Part shown: piece by piece, positions 13,421 to 27,000 of the stretch
How the letters are laid out: every line of letters begins with the position of its first letter
How positions within the stretch are numbered: the first letter of the stretch is position 1
Assembly: GCA_002633005.1 (NCBI GenBank)
Contig: NMRA01000264.1
Span: 380,859 to 444,858 of the forward strand
Length of the DNA stretch: 64,000 bases
Source of the DNA: Phoronis australis
Taxonomy: Eukaryota > Phoronida > Phoronidae
Direction of reading: 5' to 3'
Made by a program: the position numbers and the translations under genes
The notes under the pieces: generated by a model
The model's database searches: none
Seen by the model: the letters and a program-made list of their open reading frames with translations, nothing else
What the model was told of the DNA's origin: nothing

Positions 13421-14208
13421 AGTGACTATTGCCAGTTGTGCTACAAACAAGGGTTTAAGAGTATTTCTTCCTTACCCATGGCCTAAACAAGGAAATCACC
13501 AAACATGCTGATTCAACTTATTGGTTCATATGTTGAAATCTTTCGGTGCACCAGGAGAAACTGAAATTACAAGATAGAATGACTCCAATGTTTCGAATAA
13601 ATTGCCATATTCTTTTTCAATGGAAAGACGACAAAGGACTGTAGGGCTTATATAGACAAAAGTCCCATGAAATCTTAGTCAGTATTTTAGCTAACCATGT
13701 TACATTTCTTCAGTGAATTAACCAATCCTATTCATGTCTTTATTTCAGCCAATTACATAGGTTTCCTTCAGCTACTGGGCAATCATTTTCATTTTTTTCA
13801 CTGCCACATTGGCTTTTTTAGGACTTTTGGTCTATACAAGCCCTATAGTCTTTTAAGTCATCATTGACCATGAAATCTCTTTGCCAGAATATCACTCTAC
13901 TGGTGTAAAAACGTCCTTACTATTACTGCAACTGGTTCTTGCAGTCGACAATTATTTAATACACGACTCTGATACAAAGCACCCCAAAACACATTACGGT
14001 TCTTTGGCCCTATCAAAAGTATTGTTCAGACGAAATGACCTGTCACGACTACTAGGTGAAAGAAGTACTCATCGCCACAGTAACCTGAATTCCTCACAAC
14101 TGAGAATGAAGAGGAGTTAACAGGAAAGTCACAAATGTGTCATTTAGTCACTATAACAGGCATTATCAGTCTTTTTTGTCATTAACATAATTAGCAGTCA
14201 TTACTTTG

Positions 14209-14338
14209 GTCATGTAATGTTCTTCAACGGTCATGTAATGTTCTTCAACGGTCATGTAATGTTCTTCAACGGTCATGTAATGTTCTTCAACGGTCATGTA
14301 ATGTTCTTCAACGGTCATGTAATGTTCTTCAACGGTCA
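14209..14338. repeat. 21-bp minisatellite, about six units, open as a heptapeptide repeat
   Basis: The unit GTCATGTAATGTTCTTCAACG is repeated with almost no variation. Because 21 is a multiple of three, the minus strand stays open and reads repeated MTVEEHY within a 76-codon frame at 14166-14396. It lies downstream of the KIF17 stop on the same strand, so it is probably in the 3' UTR or flank. No splice junction ties it to KIF17. Confidence 0.85.
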
Positions 14339-14889
14339 TGTTTCTTGTCGGTAATTTGTTTGTTATCAGAATCATCCCTTCCCTAGGCTTACTCAAGACA
14401 CATGCACTAATTCTTCACATATTTAGCACAAAATATGGCTGACGAGTGAAATTCTGTTTTCAATTGTTAAATTTCTCCACAAAAGAAAAGATTAAGAACA
14501 CTACAGGCATGAATTATACTGTGTAAGATTTCATAAAACAACATTTTCTGAAATACCCATTATTTGAAAAAAGGTAATCAGCCTTTTGCAAAATGGAAAA
14601 CAGCAATTTTGGCAATTAGTGATATTTGTGAAAAATAAGTGGAGAACTGCAGTAAACTGATTGACAATTTGAATTTTAGGATCACGAGGAAGGAAGAGAT
14701 ACCCTTTAATCTTTTACTCTTTTCAGGACAAGAAAAATTTATCGCTTCTAGGATATTTCTCTCTACTACTTCATTTTGTCAAATATATCACAGATGATTT
14801 CTGCTGAAAAATACAACAGTAGCCAACAGCACATTTCTATGTACCCAGAGAATTAGAAAAACTCTATCTGGGGACGGTACGCAATTCAA

Positions 14890-15098
14890 CTAGAGAGGGT
14901 CGAGTGGACTCTGCTTCTTCTTTTTCTTGCCCTTGGCTGATGGTAGGGACTGGAGTCGAGTGGGCTTCCTCATGGGATACTCTTCTGCCCCTATCTGTCC
15001 GTGGACAGAGGCTGCACGGAGACCGTTGGCTTCCGAGTGCCACGGCATATTGCTATTTTGTGTCAGGCCAGCCTTCATCCCATTCATCATCTGATTGG
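14890..15098 (-). CDS. KIF17: KIF17 last coding exon with basic C-terminal cluster
   Basis: The acceptor CATTGCAG precedes the exon and TAG at 14892-14890 ends it. It encodes the C-terminal 69 residues, ending [14 protein letters not shown]. Human KIF17 likewise ends in a KRKKSKS-type cluster that serves as nuclear and ciliary import signal; function here is by analogy. Confidence 0.9.
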
Positions 15099-18000
15099 CT
15101 GCAATGACATGTCAATCAACTTAAAAGATGTATTTGCATGCTCCTAACTATGCTAATGTATAGCGAGAAATAAGCAACAATGCTATTTGAATATAATCTA
15201 TGCTAAACAAAGTGCAGTAATTGCATTCATTGGCAACTTGTAAATGTGAAAACAGCAAATTCTGCAAATTGGTGACCTTTGCACTAATGAGGCACCTTGA
15301 GGGCTCATAGAGCCGGCATCATGCAGTGTTATTCCTCAACACCACGTCACAACACTTACTGGACAACATTGAATGATTTATGGCGGATCATTTTCCACAC
15401 AAAACTTGTTTTTAAAAACATTCGACAGTTTTCAACCTACTTAATATTCACATCACAATAAGTTGCGTTTCTAACCAATTTGACCGAGAAATCACAGAGA
15501 TAAGGAATTAGCATGCAAGTTCCACTTTAAAGCATCCGATCTTTACTATTTCAGAAATAGAATTTACAGCATGGAAGACTGGATACTGGAAATTAAAAAA
15601 AAAATCTAATATTTTTTTTGAGCAGGTCATATCTATTCACTCTAAATCCATCTCGAAATCATTTTTAGCATGTTTTGTTCTACTTCTGTGCAAACTCAAG
15701 GTAAGTGAGTACTAGTCTGGTCTTGAGTACATTATGGTTTATGCACACGAGATTCTAGTCCAAGTTTGTACCTGTTGACCCCTGTACATTATGATTTATG
15801 CATACAAGATTCAAGTCCAAGTGTGTACTTGTTGAGCCCTATATTCAGGCTACTAACTTGATAAAGAATCTAGTTTTTAAGTAAAAACTTAAAATTTCGA
15901 TTTCAGACCTGGAACTTTTAGCCGTAATCCTGGGGTCATCCAGTGCAAACTAGGATTGGAAAGTCGTCGATATAAGCCATTATAACACTTATCTTGGGTT
16001 TACAAAAAATAGAATACAAAACGCCAAAAATAATATTGAGTTCGATCTCGAGTAAAAATATTAGACTCAGGGCCCAGATGAATAATGTGTTAACTTAACT
16101 TCACTCATAAAGAGTGTGTAAGTACAAAATGTACTCAAAGTTTTACAAATGCCAGAATGTTGTAAACACAATGAACATTTCTTGAGTGAAAGTCTGTATA
16201 GCACAATAAACCTGTCATGAGGATCAACAGTTTCGGTAATAGTGCAACACCTTTTCTATGTCTTAGAAAACACAAGAATTTCGTCATTAAATCTCATGTG
16301 ATCACGTGCTTCACTTGTGATATCTCGCAGTGTTGCGTGATATTCTATGTTTTTGTGAGGTTATTGCATTAGTGTCATGCAGCTCAAGGGTGCGGTCAAG
16401 AAACAGTAGTTACTTACAACAAAAAGTTAGTAAGATCATGTGCTTCGGTAGTCATGAGTGGTAATACAATGTGAAAATTTGTGCTGTGTAACGCACAGGG
16501 AAAAATAATGGGTTCTCCTCACAACTTGAACTCCAGAGAGTGAACTGCATGCCTAGACTAGAGCCATTCAGTTAAAAGCCCACAGGGTGATAAATGAGTT
16601 TCTGAATTACGTTAATCTTTCCTGGCACTCACAGGAAGTGAGGTCACCAATGATCTCGCGCAATCTTTACTCTTACATGATCTCGCCCGACTCACAAGAT
16701 ACCAGTTTTACTAAGCACACACCAGGAAGTGTGTTTGATAGTATTATTGAACACTATATGAAGAAAATTATTGAAACCCGAGCTATCCAGAATACCCCGC
16801 CACCACTGTGAAAAAAGACGGACATTATTGAGGATAATTAAATTGTAAAGGGGTATTTTTACGATATAAAATGCTTAAAAACAGCAAGTGCAACATTCTA
16901 ACATAGAGGATGCTTTCATCCACGCAGTTTCAAGAAAAAGCAGACGAAGCCATGCTACAATGAAAATTAACAAGCTGTTGCGGTACAGTATTTCACCACC
17001 AACTTGCCTAATGGTTTCTGAAAACGAGTCTAAAAAGCAATGTAATATGCACACTAGGAGGCACTGTTTAGCAAATAATTGACAAGAGAAGCTCCACCTC
17101 TCTGCCAAATATGGTTGCGCTGCAAGAAAAACAAGCCAAGGATAGATTTTTAGAGTAAAGCTGGAAAGACCCCACCCATCACAATTGACAATTAGCTACA
17201 AGCCATTTCAGAGATTGATGCAGTTAGCGTTGGCATAGAGATTGGAAGCTATTGAACATTGACAGATAAAGACAAAGCTCTATATAGGGTTTAGTTCTGT
17301 TACATAACTTCACACTTCAGACAAACCTGGAACTACTGGAGCCAGTAAAGGATCTGAAATGATGACAGGTGTACCTAGAACTTACACACCAAGGCTAGCT
17401 CGCATAAAAGTGGATGTCAACAGTGTAATTACACTACTGCACATCACATAGCCACTGAGAAAAAGGCTTTTGACAATCAAATTTATCCACTGCACAAGGT
17501 GTATGCAATCCAGCCTCAACTTTCAATAAAGGCAGACAACCGTCTGACAATTGTTTTGTCAATGACTTGCAAGCAAGTAGTGTGTGACGTCAGACTAGTT
17601 TACAAAATACACTTCTGCAAGATTTCAACAAAAGAGACCACGCGATCTAATTCATAATAAACAATATCAACAAAAAACTGACAGGTGATCGCACATAACA
17701 AATACTTCTTAGCACATGACTGAAATATTTCTAGATCAGTTCATGATACCATCTAAATTTACTTGGTACACAAAATAAAATTAAAACAATGTCCTCAAAA
17801 CTCAACTGGCAGATGAAAACATAAGAGTGAATAATTAGCAATATCAGTTTTTTCTTGGACATAATTAAAGTCAACTAAACCAGCTCTACAGAGCATACAG
17901 CAATGTGACCGATGTGAACACCTACCCATATTGCGTGACTCCTGAGTTTGGTTCAACAGCTGATTGGCCCGTTTTGGCTTGAAGTAGTTATTCGCAACAT

Positions 18001-21000
18001 CCTGCTCGGCACTATGTAGCAATTTCTACAACAATACTTGTCCAGTTTCAAAAAGGAATTATTACACTGTTAATTTAGGTCCTCTGAAGCTTGTTATCAG
18101 GAATAAAACCAACGGTATCATAATTATTATCAGAATTTTTATTATATGAATTTCCTCACTTCAAAAATCAAATGTGCTGAAATTCATTTATTTTAACTGG
18201 TCACACAGAAAAACCCAGGCAGGGTAAGAAATACCACACACCACACATACTGGGTGTTTACACTTGTGTAATGACCAATTAGTCTTGTTTGGGGCACTGA
18301 CAATAGGTTTGTATACAACTTATTGCAAATCATAATCATTGAAATACTGCTATTAAGTACACCCTACCATGCTTTATGAATAAGAAGTGGCTGAACAAAC
18401 CGAATGACAAAAGTCAGGAGATATTGTTCATTAATAAAATTTAACTCAAAACTACTTGACGAGGGTGACGCTGGATCACTGCTAATACGGAATACTCATT
18501 GGGTAATATCAGGATAGCCTTTAAGCTTAACGGGAATTCACATTCACTAAGTAAATTCAAAAGATTATATGCTATGTAAAAAAATTCTGAAAAAAATTGC
18601 ATTAACAATATAAATACTCGTTAAGTATAACTCCAATGCCCAGTTATACCTGTCTAAATCTATCCTCTTCAGGTGGAGTGTCATATACAGAACGCATGTC
18701 TCCATTCATGCGTGGCTTGTTGCGCATGTCAGTTCGACCACCTGGCATCATGCCTACAAAAAGCAAATACACTCATTGATATTCAATCCACTTGGGTTTG
18801 TAATTGGGAGGCTCAGAATCTGGGGTGGGGTTGTGTTAATCTTTTGTGGGCTTGTATTGCAATACCTGCATGGGCTTATATTGGACTTTTGTGTATTAGT
18901 CCATGGACTTGTATTGCACACTTGCTAATCAACACTTACTGTTTCTATAGGCAGCTTTCCCCAAGCCAACCTAGTGGCATGCAAGAGAAAATGTTGATTC
19001 AATATAGACTGAGACGCAAGACGGGGGTGAGGTTATACCCAAGCAGGAGGGCGTGTATGCTGGAATAACCCCAAAGTGGAGATTGGAAGGATACAATCAC
19101 TGGAAAACTGCAACATTTGTGGTTGCTTTAATTTGTACATGCACGTCATTAAAACATTCTACTTAGAATAAAACCGAGACGTACCTTGTACTTTCAATCA
19201 TTTACAGATTAAATAAATGTGCTGTGATATGTACAAAAGGGACCAAGGCATGGTTACTTCAATAGCCGGATGCAATGTAAAAATATTTCGGATGCGCGTT
19301 ATAAACACTTCAGGATCAAAGACAAAATATCAAGCGCAAAATATCAAGCATACAATACAAAGCACACAATATCAAGCACTCAATATCAGTCATACATAAA
19401 CAAAATGTATCGAGAGTGGCGTAGATGAAGTAATATGATCCCACTCGACATTATTCCGTGTATTGACCTCGACCTTCAGTCTCGGTCGATATGCAGAATA
19501 ATGTCGAGTGAGATATTACTTCATCTACGCAAGTTGAGGTATGTTTTGTATTTATCCTGTATGCTTCGAATTCCCATAAAGTTTCTTTTATTTTTTCACC
19601 AGATTTTTCAAATTTTCAGACTGTTCACATGGCGGATAACAACCTATATGTATGTAGTTGCGCGTTAGGTTGCAAGTTTTCTCTAGTAAAAGAAACAGTT
19701 TTAAATGTAACAATTTATTACTTGAAACAACAAAGATGAGAGCAATGGCAACTGTGCATTGAACTTGTAACATCTGAAAATAGTAACATAACAAAATATT
19801 TCATATTGTAGTTACTGGGGAATCGGCACATGAGTTGCAGACGATTTAATATATTTAGCAATTGAAAACTGAGACAGAGCTGTCATATAATTAACAGTCC
19901 TGTTCCAGATGTTACGATTGGGAGCTGATTGCATGTTGAGTGTTATTTACACTGCAGCAACTGTATTACCATAAACTATTTTCAGAATGTTTGATGATCG
20001 AGTCGACATTGACCTACCATGTCAGAAGTCACTGTTGAAGTAGTGCGGGAGGTGAGTACGGAAAGCATTATTACATGGCCATATTGTGCTTGACTGATTC
20101 AATGCGTATGGGATAAAATAGTAAGCACACAATACCAAGCATGGTTGGCCAATATTACTTTTCAATTCCCCTCACCAATACTAACCATAGTGCAAAACAC
20201 CCTTACACTTATTCATCAGATTCAGCACAAAAACAAAAAAATCTACCTGTTGATGGCAGTGTCGTCTTCTCTAGCACCAAATTTGGCAGCAGCCATCTTT
20301 GGTTTTCATCGTCCCATTTGCACTCAGAGCGCACTTTGTCCAGGTTGCTATAGTTACAGTCTCTACGGATACACGGGTGTATCTTATCAATGATAGCTTG
20401 CTGTAACTTCAGCTGTTGATCCTGTTTCCTGATAGTGTCTAAGTAATCAATACGATCAAACTCAAACTCTGACTGAAGATCTACAATCTCCCTCTCAAGG
20501 CCAGCAGTCTAGGAAAATAGAAACAATACAAACATTAATATAATTCAACATAAATTTGCAAACGTACAATACAGATCAAAAATGACAAAATTGCATTTTT
20601 TCAAAGGGTTATTGCATTCACTACTAAATGCTCAAAAGTACAATAATTACGTGATTTTTGTTAATTACCAAGTGTTATTGCACCAAGGGTGCAGGATGAT
20701 GAATTTCAAATTGTCTTGAATATAATTCTATGAAATATAATTTCACAAATTTTAAATAAAATTCCACCTGCCTGTCATACTGTAAGTTTAATTGAGGACT
20801 GTTTACCATAAGTGAAAAAGATACATGGTTAATGCAGCATGAAACACGTAACAACAACAAATAAAATAAATTCAATGTGATACAACAACTACCATTTAGC
20901 TTATACCAGTAGTTGTTACTACAATCTTATTCCAAAAGGCACTTACTGGTAATTATAAAATGTACTTCAGTTCAATGCATTCTTGAATAATACAAAAATG

Positions 21001-24000
21001 GCATACAACATTAAGGATTACTTACCTTCAGTTTCTCATTCTCAAACTTTTTCTTCATAGCCTTCAGTTCATCTTGCACATTTTCATAAATGCCGATCAT
21101 TATTCCATCATCGTCCATATTTTGAACAGCCTCTGCAAGCAGCCACAATATAATAAGGATTAAGTTCCCATTTCTTTCTTTTTCAAACTTAAAAAGATAT
21201 CAAGAAACATATAGCAATTCTTCACTTGTTTATATGTCCGAGAAGTGAAATTCTACTTTGTCACATTTCTCAACAAAAACTTGAAAAATCTCTTGACATA
21301 AAATTTCCAGAGCTATAAGAGTCTGTGCATTTGCTCGAGTGGAGTGTGTTTGTGAAGAACAACTGAATAACCAATTGAAAAACCCGACCTCAAATAGAAT
21401 CATTCCAACTTCTAATCAAGACTTGTCACCCACCAGCCAACTTTCTCTTCTTCTCCTCTGCCCACTTCTTCCTCTTCTTCCTCCTCTCCTTCACCTCCGT
21501 ATTGTTGACGGCCTCTCCACCCACCATCTGCTCTTGTAGGGCCTGTAGTCTGTCGAAAAAGTCACAAGTTTCAGAAGGCTAAGAACATTTATAACTATGG
21601 CATTGTTACAGATCACTGAACCTTCTCTGCCCACAAATTGAAGCTGTAGAGTCCGCAATCTGCCGGGCAACTTAATAAGACTAAGAACACTTACAGTAAT
21701 GGCATGGCTAGCTACTCACATTCAACCTTATTTGCACACTATCTAACCCATACGACCAGTCATCTGGCAAGTTTTGGATGCACGTTTACCACAACGCCTA
21801 TTTCTACTTACTATTCAAGGACGATGAAGAAATATTTTGTAAAAGTAGACAATGTTTACAACACCGAAAATTAGTTTGCTACCTTTTTTTAACTCTTTTT
21901 AAAAAAATTTCATTGGTTGAAACCCACTCATAAATTCTTCTTAATAGACACAATCTATAAACCAAGTGACTAAAAAGAACATTATCCTGAAAATTTATAA
22001 TTTCTTTATGCGTAGAATGGAACAATACAATTTCTTTCAGAAAGGCAGAAAAATTAATATTTTTGGAGAATCAAACAGTTTACAGTTTTGAGAAAACAGG
22101 CAAATGATAACTGCATAATATGGCAAAACTGATATGAAAAAATAGATCAAATCATAGTAACAACTAGAATACAACATAGGTCTTCACAAGGTAAATAAAT
22201 ACCCTCACCACAAACGAGTTTCATCAAACAAAACAGTTTTGGGTATATAAGCTATCATTTTGACAAAATAATCAACGCTGGGTATTTTCTGATGCCACAA
22301 CATACTGAAAACTGATAAATACACCACAGCACACCAAAACATCCATCAGATGGCAGCACGTGTACCTGTGAAGGGCTCCCAGTTGATCGTCCACTATTGC
22401 ACTGTTATCGTAGAGACAAGCGTTCAGTTATTATAAGTTGTTATCTCATAACTTAAGACATGTTGAATGATAATAAGATTCAAATGCTGACACGATGAAT
22501 CCCTTTTCAAAAGTAAGGTAGTAATCACAAATAGTCTCTGAATGTTTTGGAAACAAAATGAGGTACTTCCATTTAAAAAGATTTGTCATTTTTAGCGCTG
22601 TTTTGAAAAAAATGTATCTTTCAAAAAGTTAAAAATTTAATTCATTAAATGCAGTCAAACAACAACAAGAATGGTAGAACCATCAGAATCATAACTTTAA
22701 AGTCTCTGATCTGCTCACTGGGAAATATAAACCTTTACCAGACAATACTGCCAATTAATAAGGTTTCCCACAACAAGAACATTGATAACTCTTTTTACCT
22801 TTTCATTGCTTCTTGCTGAGCCAGCACCTGCTGTGACTCCAATGTGGGGGACGAAGTGGGTGCAGGAATTTCCCCCTCCTCTCGCGTCGAGCTGATGTGT
22901 ACGGCTCGTTGAGCATTCTGCAACTCATCAGGGGACTAGGAAAAATAAATGTTGACTTTAAGAAGACAAAACAGATTGAAGCAATATACAGCTGAGCAAA
23001 AATTAATTAAAAGCAATTTCACTTGAGTATGCTCTAATGAAATAGCCTATTTACCACTATTTCGGCAAAAGTTGCTCAATGTCATATTACGGACTTTTTT
23101 AATAATCATTCGACTTCCACAACAAGTGACAATAGACTAGAAACATGGTTTATCAATAAAAAGATGTGGTAATGGATAATATAAATTTGAAAAAAACACT
23201 ATCATACAGATATTAAAAGACCTAAACACGAGAAATTGACTGAACAGAAGCAATGTCAAACATTAAATGTAAACCAGGATACCAAGTTGACTCACATATA
23301 CGCCTTCAGCACTGACTTCATTTGTTGACTCTGGATGCATAGATTGGGCAGACTCCACTGGAAAGTAAAAAACTAAAATATTTTAAAGAAAATCAAAAAA
23401 AACCCTCACTTTGACATTTAACAACCAAACATGAACAGGTTCTTTCACATACAATATAATTGTGCATGTATCATGTTTATATTAAAAGTAATGCTGTTTA
23501 TTTAAAGAATTTTCATGCATTGGAAAATGGACCAGAGCTTCACTTTTAGGTACAAGGGAGTTTCACATGTCTTGAGTGGGTCAATGTATTCCAGTTTCAC
23601 ATGTCTTGAGTGGGTCAATGTATTCAACTATTTTACTAAGCGGTTCAGACCAGTTTTATAACCCAGGAGGGTTGGAGTATACATTTTTTTCTCTTTTATA
23701 CTTTACAACATATTTAACTGAACAGCCAAAATGCAACAAAATTTTACTCTTGCTCGAGTTTCTTTTTTCTTTGAAAAAGAGACAGCGCGGGTCTACCACT
23801 AGTCACTTGCCACTTACATTGCAAAGGTTGTCCCTCTGCATTAACGGGTTCCTCTACAGGCCTCCCACCAGACCCAGGTTGTTCAAACACCTGATTGCTT
23901 AGTACCAGGGAACCATCTTCAGCCACTGAAAGGTTGCAAAAATTATGATAATTACATACAGAATATTGAAACCGCGCACCATTTCATAACAGTTGAAACA

Positions 24001-27000
24001 AGCTGTAAGAAAAATGATTCCTCTTTACACACAGACAGCAACAGTGTATTCCTTATCAACTAAAAAGGTCGCTGCTATAAATTATTGCTTTATCCCAACT
24101 CACTTTAAACAAGTTTTTATGTATGGTGGTGTGGAAAAAGAAATACATGGAGGGGTTCACTCTCCTAGTCTGGTAACAAAGAACATGAAAAGGTTCGCAA
24201 AAATGGTTTTGGGACTATTCCTAAGACATAATCAACATTTTGACATTAATTTGGCATAATGGAAGCATAATGGAAGCATAATGGAAGCATAATGCAAGCA
24301 TAATGCAAGCATAATGCAAGCACAATGCAAGCAGAACAAGGTTAAGTATAAAGGTCATGTCAGTTAGGTCATGTCAACTGTCCCATTTCAAACCCATTTT
24401 CTTATGTAAATGCCTACAAAATACACTACCACAATGGTAATTCATATAGGGCGAGATCACTCAAGAGTTCATAGGTTTTGAGCGTGAGAACACACACACA
24501 CATTACACACCAGGAAAAAGACACAAGGGTAAAAGTTCCTTAATTTTGATTAGTTTGATAGAAATCAGATCATTTCAGCAATTTTCAAAAATCTAAAAGT
24601 ACTTGGTCATTCATAAATATGCTCAAACTATAGATGATGCATTCATCTCAAATGAAAAATGGAAACGTAATACTTTTTCTGGCATATATTTCAATGTGAT
24701 TCATTGAACACTCCATCACTGGTTAAGAACTGTTTACTGTTAAAGATCGCTTATTGAATTGGTTAGTTAGGTGTACTTTGACATACAATGTGCAGCATGT
24801 AATCACTGCACACAGCTCTGTGAGACATAATGACAGTAGACCATAGTGAGACAACTTCACAACACAAATATACAATCCAGACAAATGTGATGTAGACCAC
24901 AATTTTATAAATAAATTTCATTTTTAAACACTTTGCATTTTCAAGTGAAAAGTGTACAGCGGCTTTTTATCAGACCACATTAGTTTGAATTAGGCTTAGA
25001 ATCGCGAAACATCTGTTTGAGTGTACACTCATGGTTGATGTTAGGGTTGATTTTCAATATTGTGTACAACACAGAACAAAGTTCGTTGAAAATCATGCTG
25101 ACATCAAGTCATATTCATGCAGTGTCATGCAAGAAAAAATACAATTTCAATACATCAACTTCAAAATATAGGACAATCTGGAAATCATAAAACCGAAACA
25201 TAAAATGTAAAATATAATGTTCCGGCACACTAATACCATTTGGTTGTAAGGAGTCCATGGCCTCCCCAGGCTGCTCACTCATGAGTTCAGACTCGACAAC
25301 AGAGACATTATTCTCAGTGGCAGAATTTTCAGAAACCGTTTCTTGTTTTGAATCACTGCTATTTTGTTTCACACAGACACTTTGTTCAGCATTGTCTGCG
25401 GGAGCTTGCTTAATGAACACTTCAGGTTCAGGTTCCGGGGATTCTGCCTCTATTTTCGAAGGTCTGGGAGAAGGTTTAGGGGGCTCCGGAGTATCCACCT
25501 GGGCCGTCTGGGTGTCGCTAGTTTGAACTACTGGAGCTAGAACAAGTACATTTATATGAAAGTAATTGGACAGAGGTGGTTGGAGAGACACTTTAGGACT
25601 GTGACCTTAAAGGTGTTTTGTCCTGACTTGAGAGATCTACAACACTGTATTACAGAAAAAAGAAACTCGAAAATGGAAACAAATTAAAACACCACAGAGA
25701 GAAATACTGTACAAGTGTAGAGACTTATTAGATCATAGCACCACAGTAAATGTGTTTGGTAAAATTAATTAATTGAAAGACAAAAGTGGGGATTTCCATG
25801 CCAGACATGTTGACAATATGAGAGTCATGACATAAACCATTACCATATTTCTCTAGTACTGAAATGAAAATAAGTTTGATGTTATAGTATGACTATATGA
25901 CTAGACATTCAAATTAAGACTTTACTCTTCAAATTTTGCATTTGACAAGAAAATAACACAGGGCCACTAAGCACACACATACACGTCAACGCACATTGTA
26001 CATACATACATACATACAGACAGACAGACTACACTTCAACTAACAGAAGCATCAATTCACCATGTTAGTTACAATTGCCTCAATGTGGACAGTGTTCATA
26101 CTGAGGAGAGCACAGTTGTTGTTCTGCATCAAAGACATGACGTATGTACTCAGCCAATGCTTTTACATAGGTGGCTAAAATTCAATAATCAGCAGGAATT
26201 TCTGAGAAAACACATTTTTTACTGCACACATTTTGCCACTTTTCTGCACTTAACATGCCCGAAATACTAATAATCCCATAGGCTGTTTAAAACAAGATTA
26301 CCCAAAATTATTCCCCTACAGAGGAGTATTTTCCTGGCCAGACCACCATCTACTGCCATCAAAGCACACAGCACAATGACCTACCAGTGGCTGATGGCGG
26401 TATGTTATTAGTCTCCAACTTTTCCAACTTCCTGTCATAGAAGTCTCGTAACTTGTTCATGTCATTTGCCAGCTTTGCCCTATCAGTCTTCTCCTGTTCA
26501 TATTTCTGCTTCATCTCCTCAAGCTGCCTATCAAAATCCTGCATACAACAAAGTTACAACCGATAGAGGCAGTGTTCAAACACGAGTAAGTTTTTGCAAC
26601 AACGACACGTGAATTGTTTATGCTAACATCAAAAAAGCAAGCTTATGACCATGGACGCCACACTTGAATCACCAGTACGTAAATTGTTTTAAGCTCTTAA
26701 AAAATAATCATAGTCTTGATATCCTGCACCAGTAAGTCCATTTACTGCTGATGAAAGTTGGCACATTTCATTTGAATGTCACAAATTTTCCATTTCTATG
26801 GGACCTTTGTATGAATGATTGTGTTTGAATTATTCATGGTGATGCAACAACATTGTGATGTTGACAAATGGCGACATCTTCAACAGTAACACAGATTTGT
26901 TAAAAATAATGACTATCGAAGTTTTGATACTTCTGTGACAGACCGAAAACTTTCTTATAATACTAACTTCAGACATTACTCGCTGGTACCAATGACATCA

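Larger units (their letters stand above)
9355..14889. other. Intergenic region between convergent TAF11 and KIF17, with their 3' UTRs
   Basis: No conserved exon was found. Candidate TAF11 polyadenylation signals (AATAAA) occur near 10231 and 10806; the true cleavage site is unknown. The KIF17 3' UTR enters from the right. A hairpin MITE lies at about 13354-13420 and a 21-bp minisatellite at 14209-14338. Open frames here are short and featureless. Confidence 0.5.

Noticed and set aside
18673-19068. 131-codon + strand frame
   Set aside because: It overlaps the KIF17 exon 18753-18650 in antisense, has low-complexity Trp/Cys content and no motif.
25257-25526. 89-codon + strand frame
   Set aside because: Antisense shadow of the KIF17 linker exon 25536-25237.
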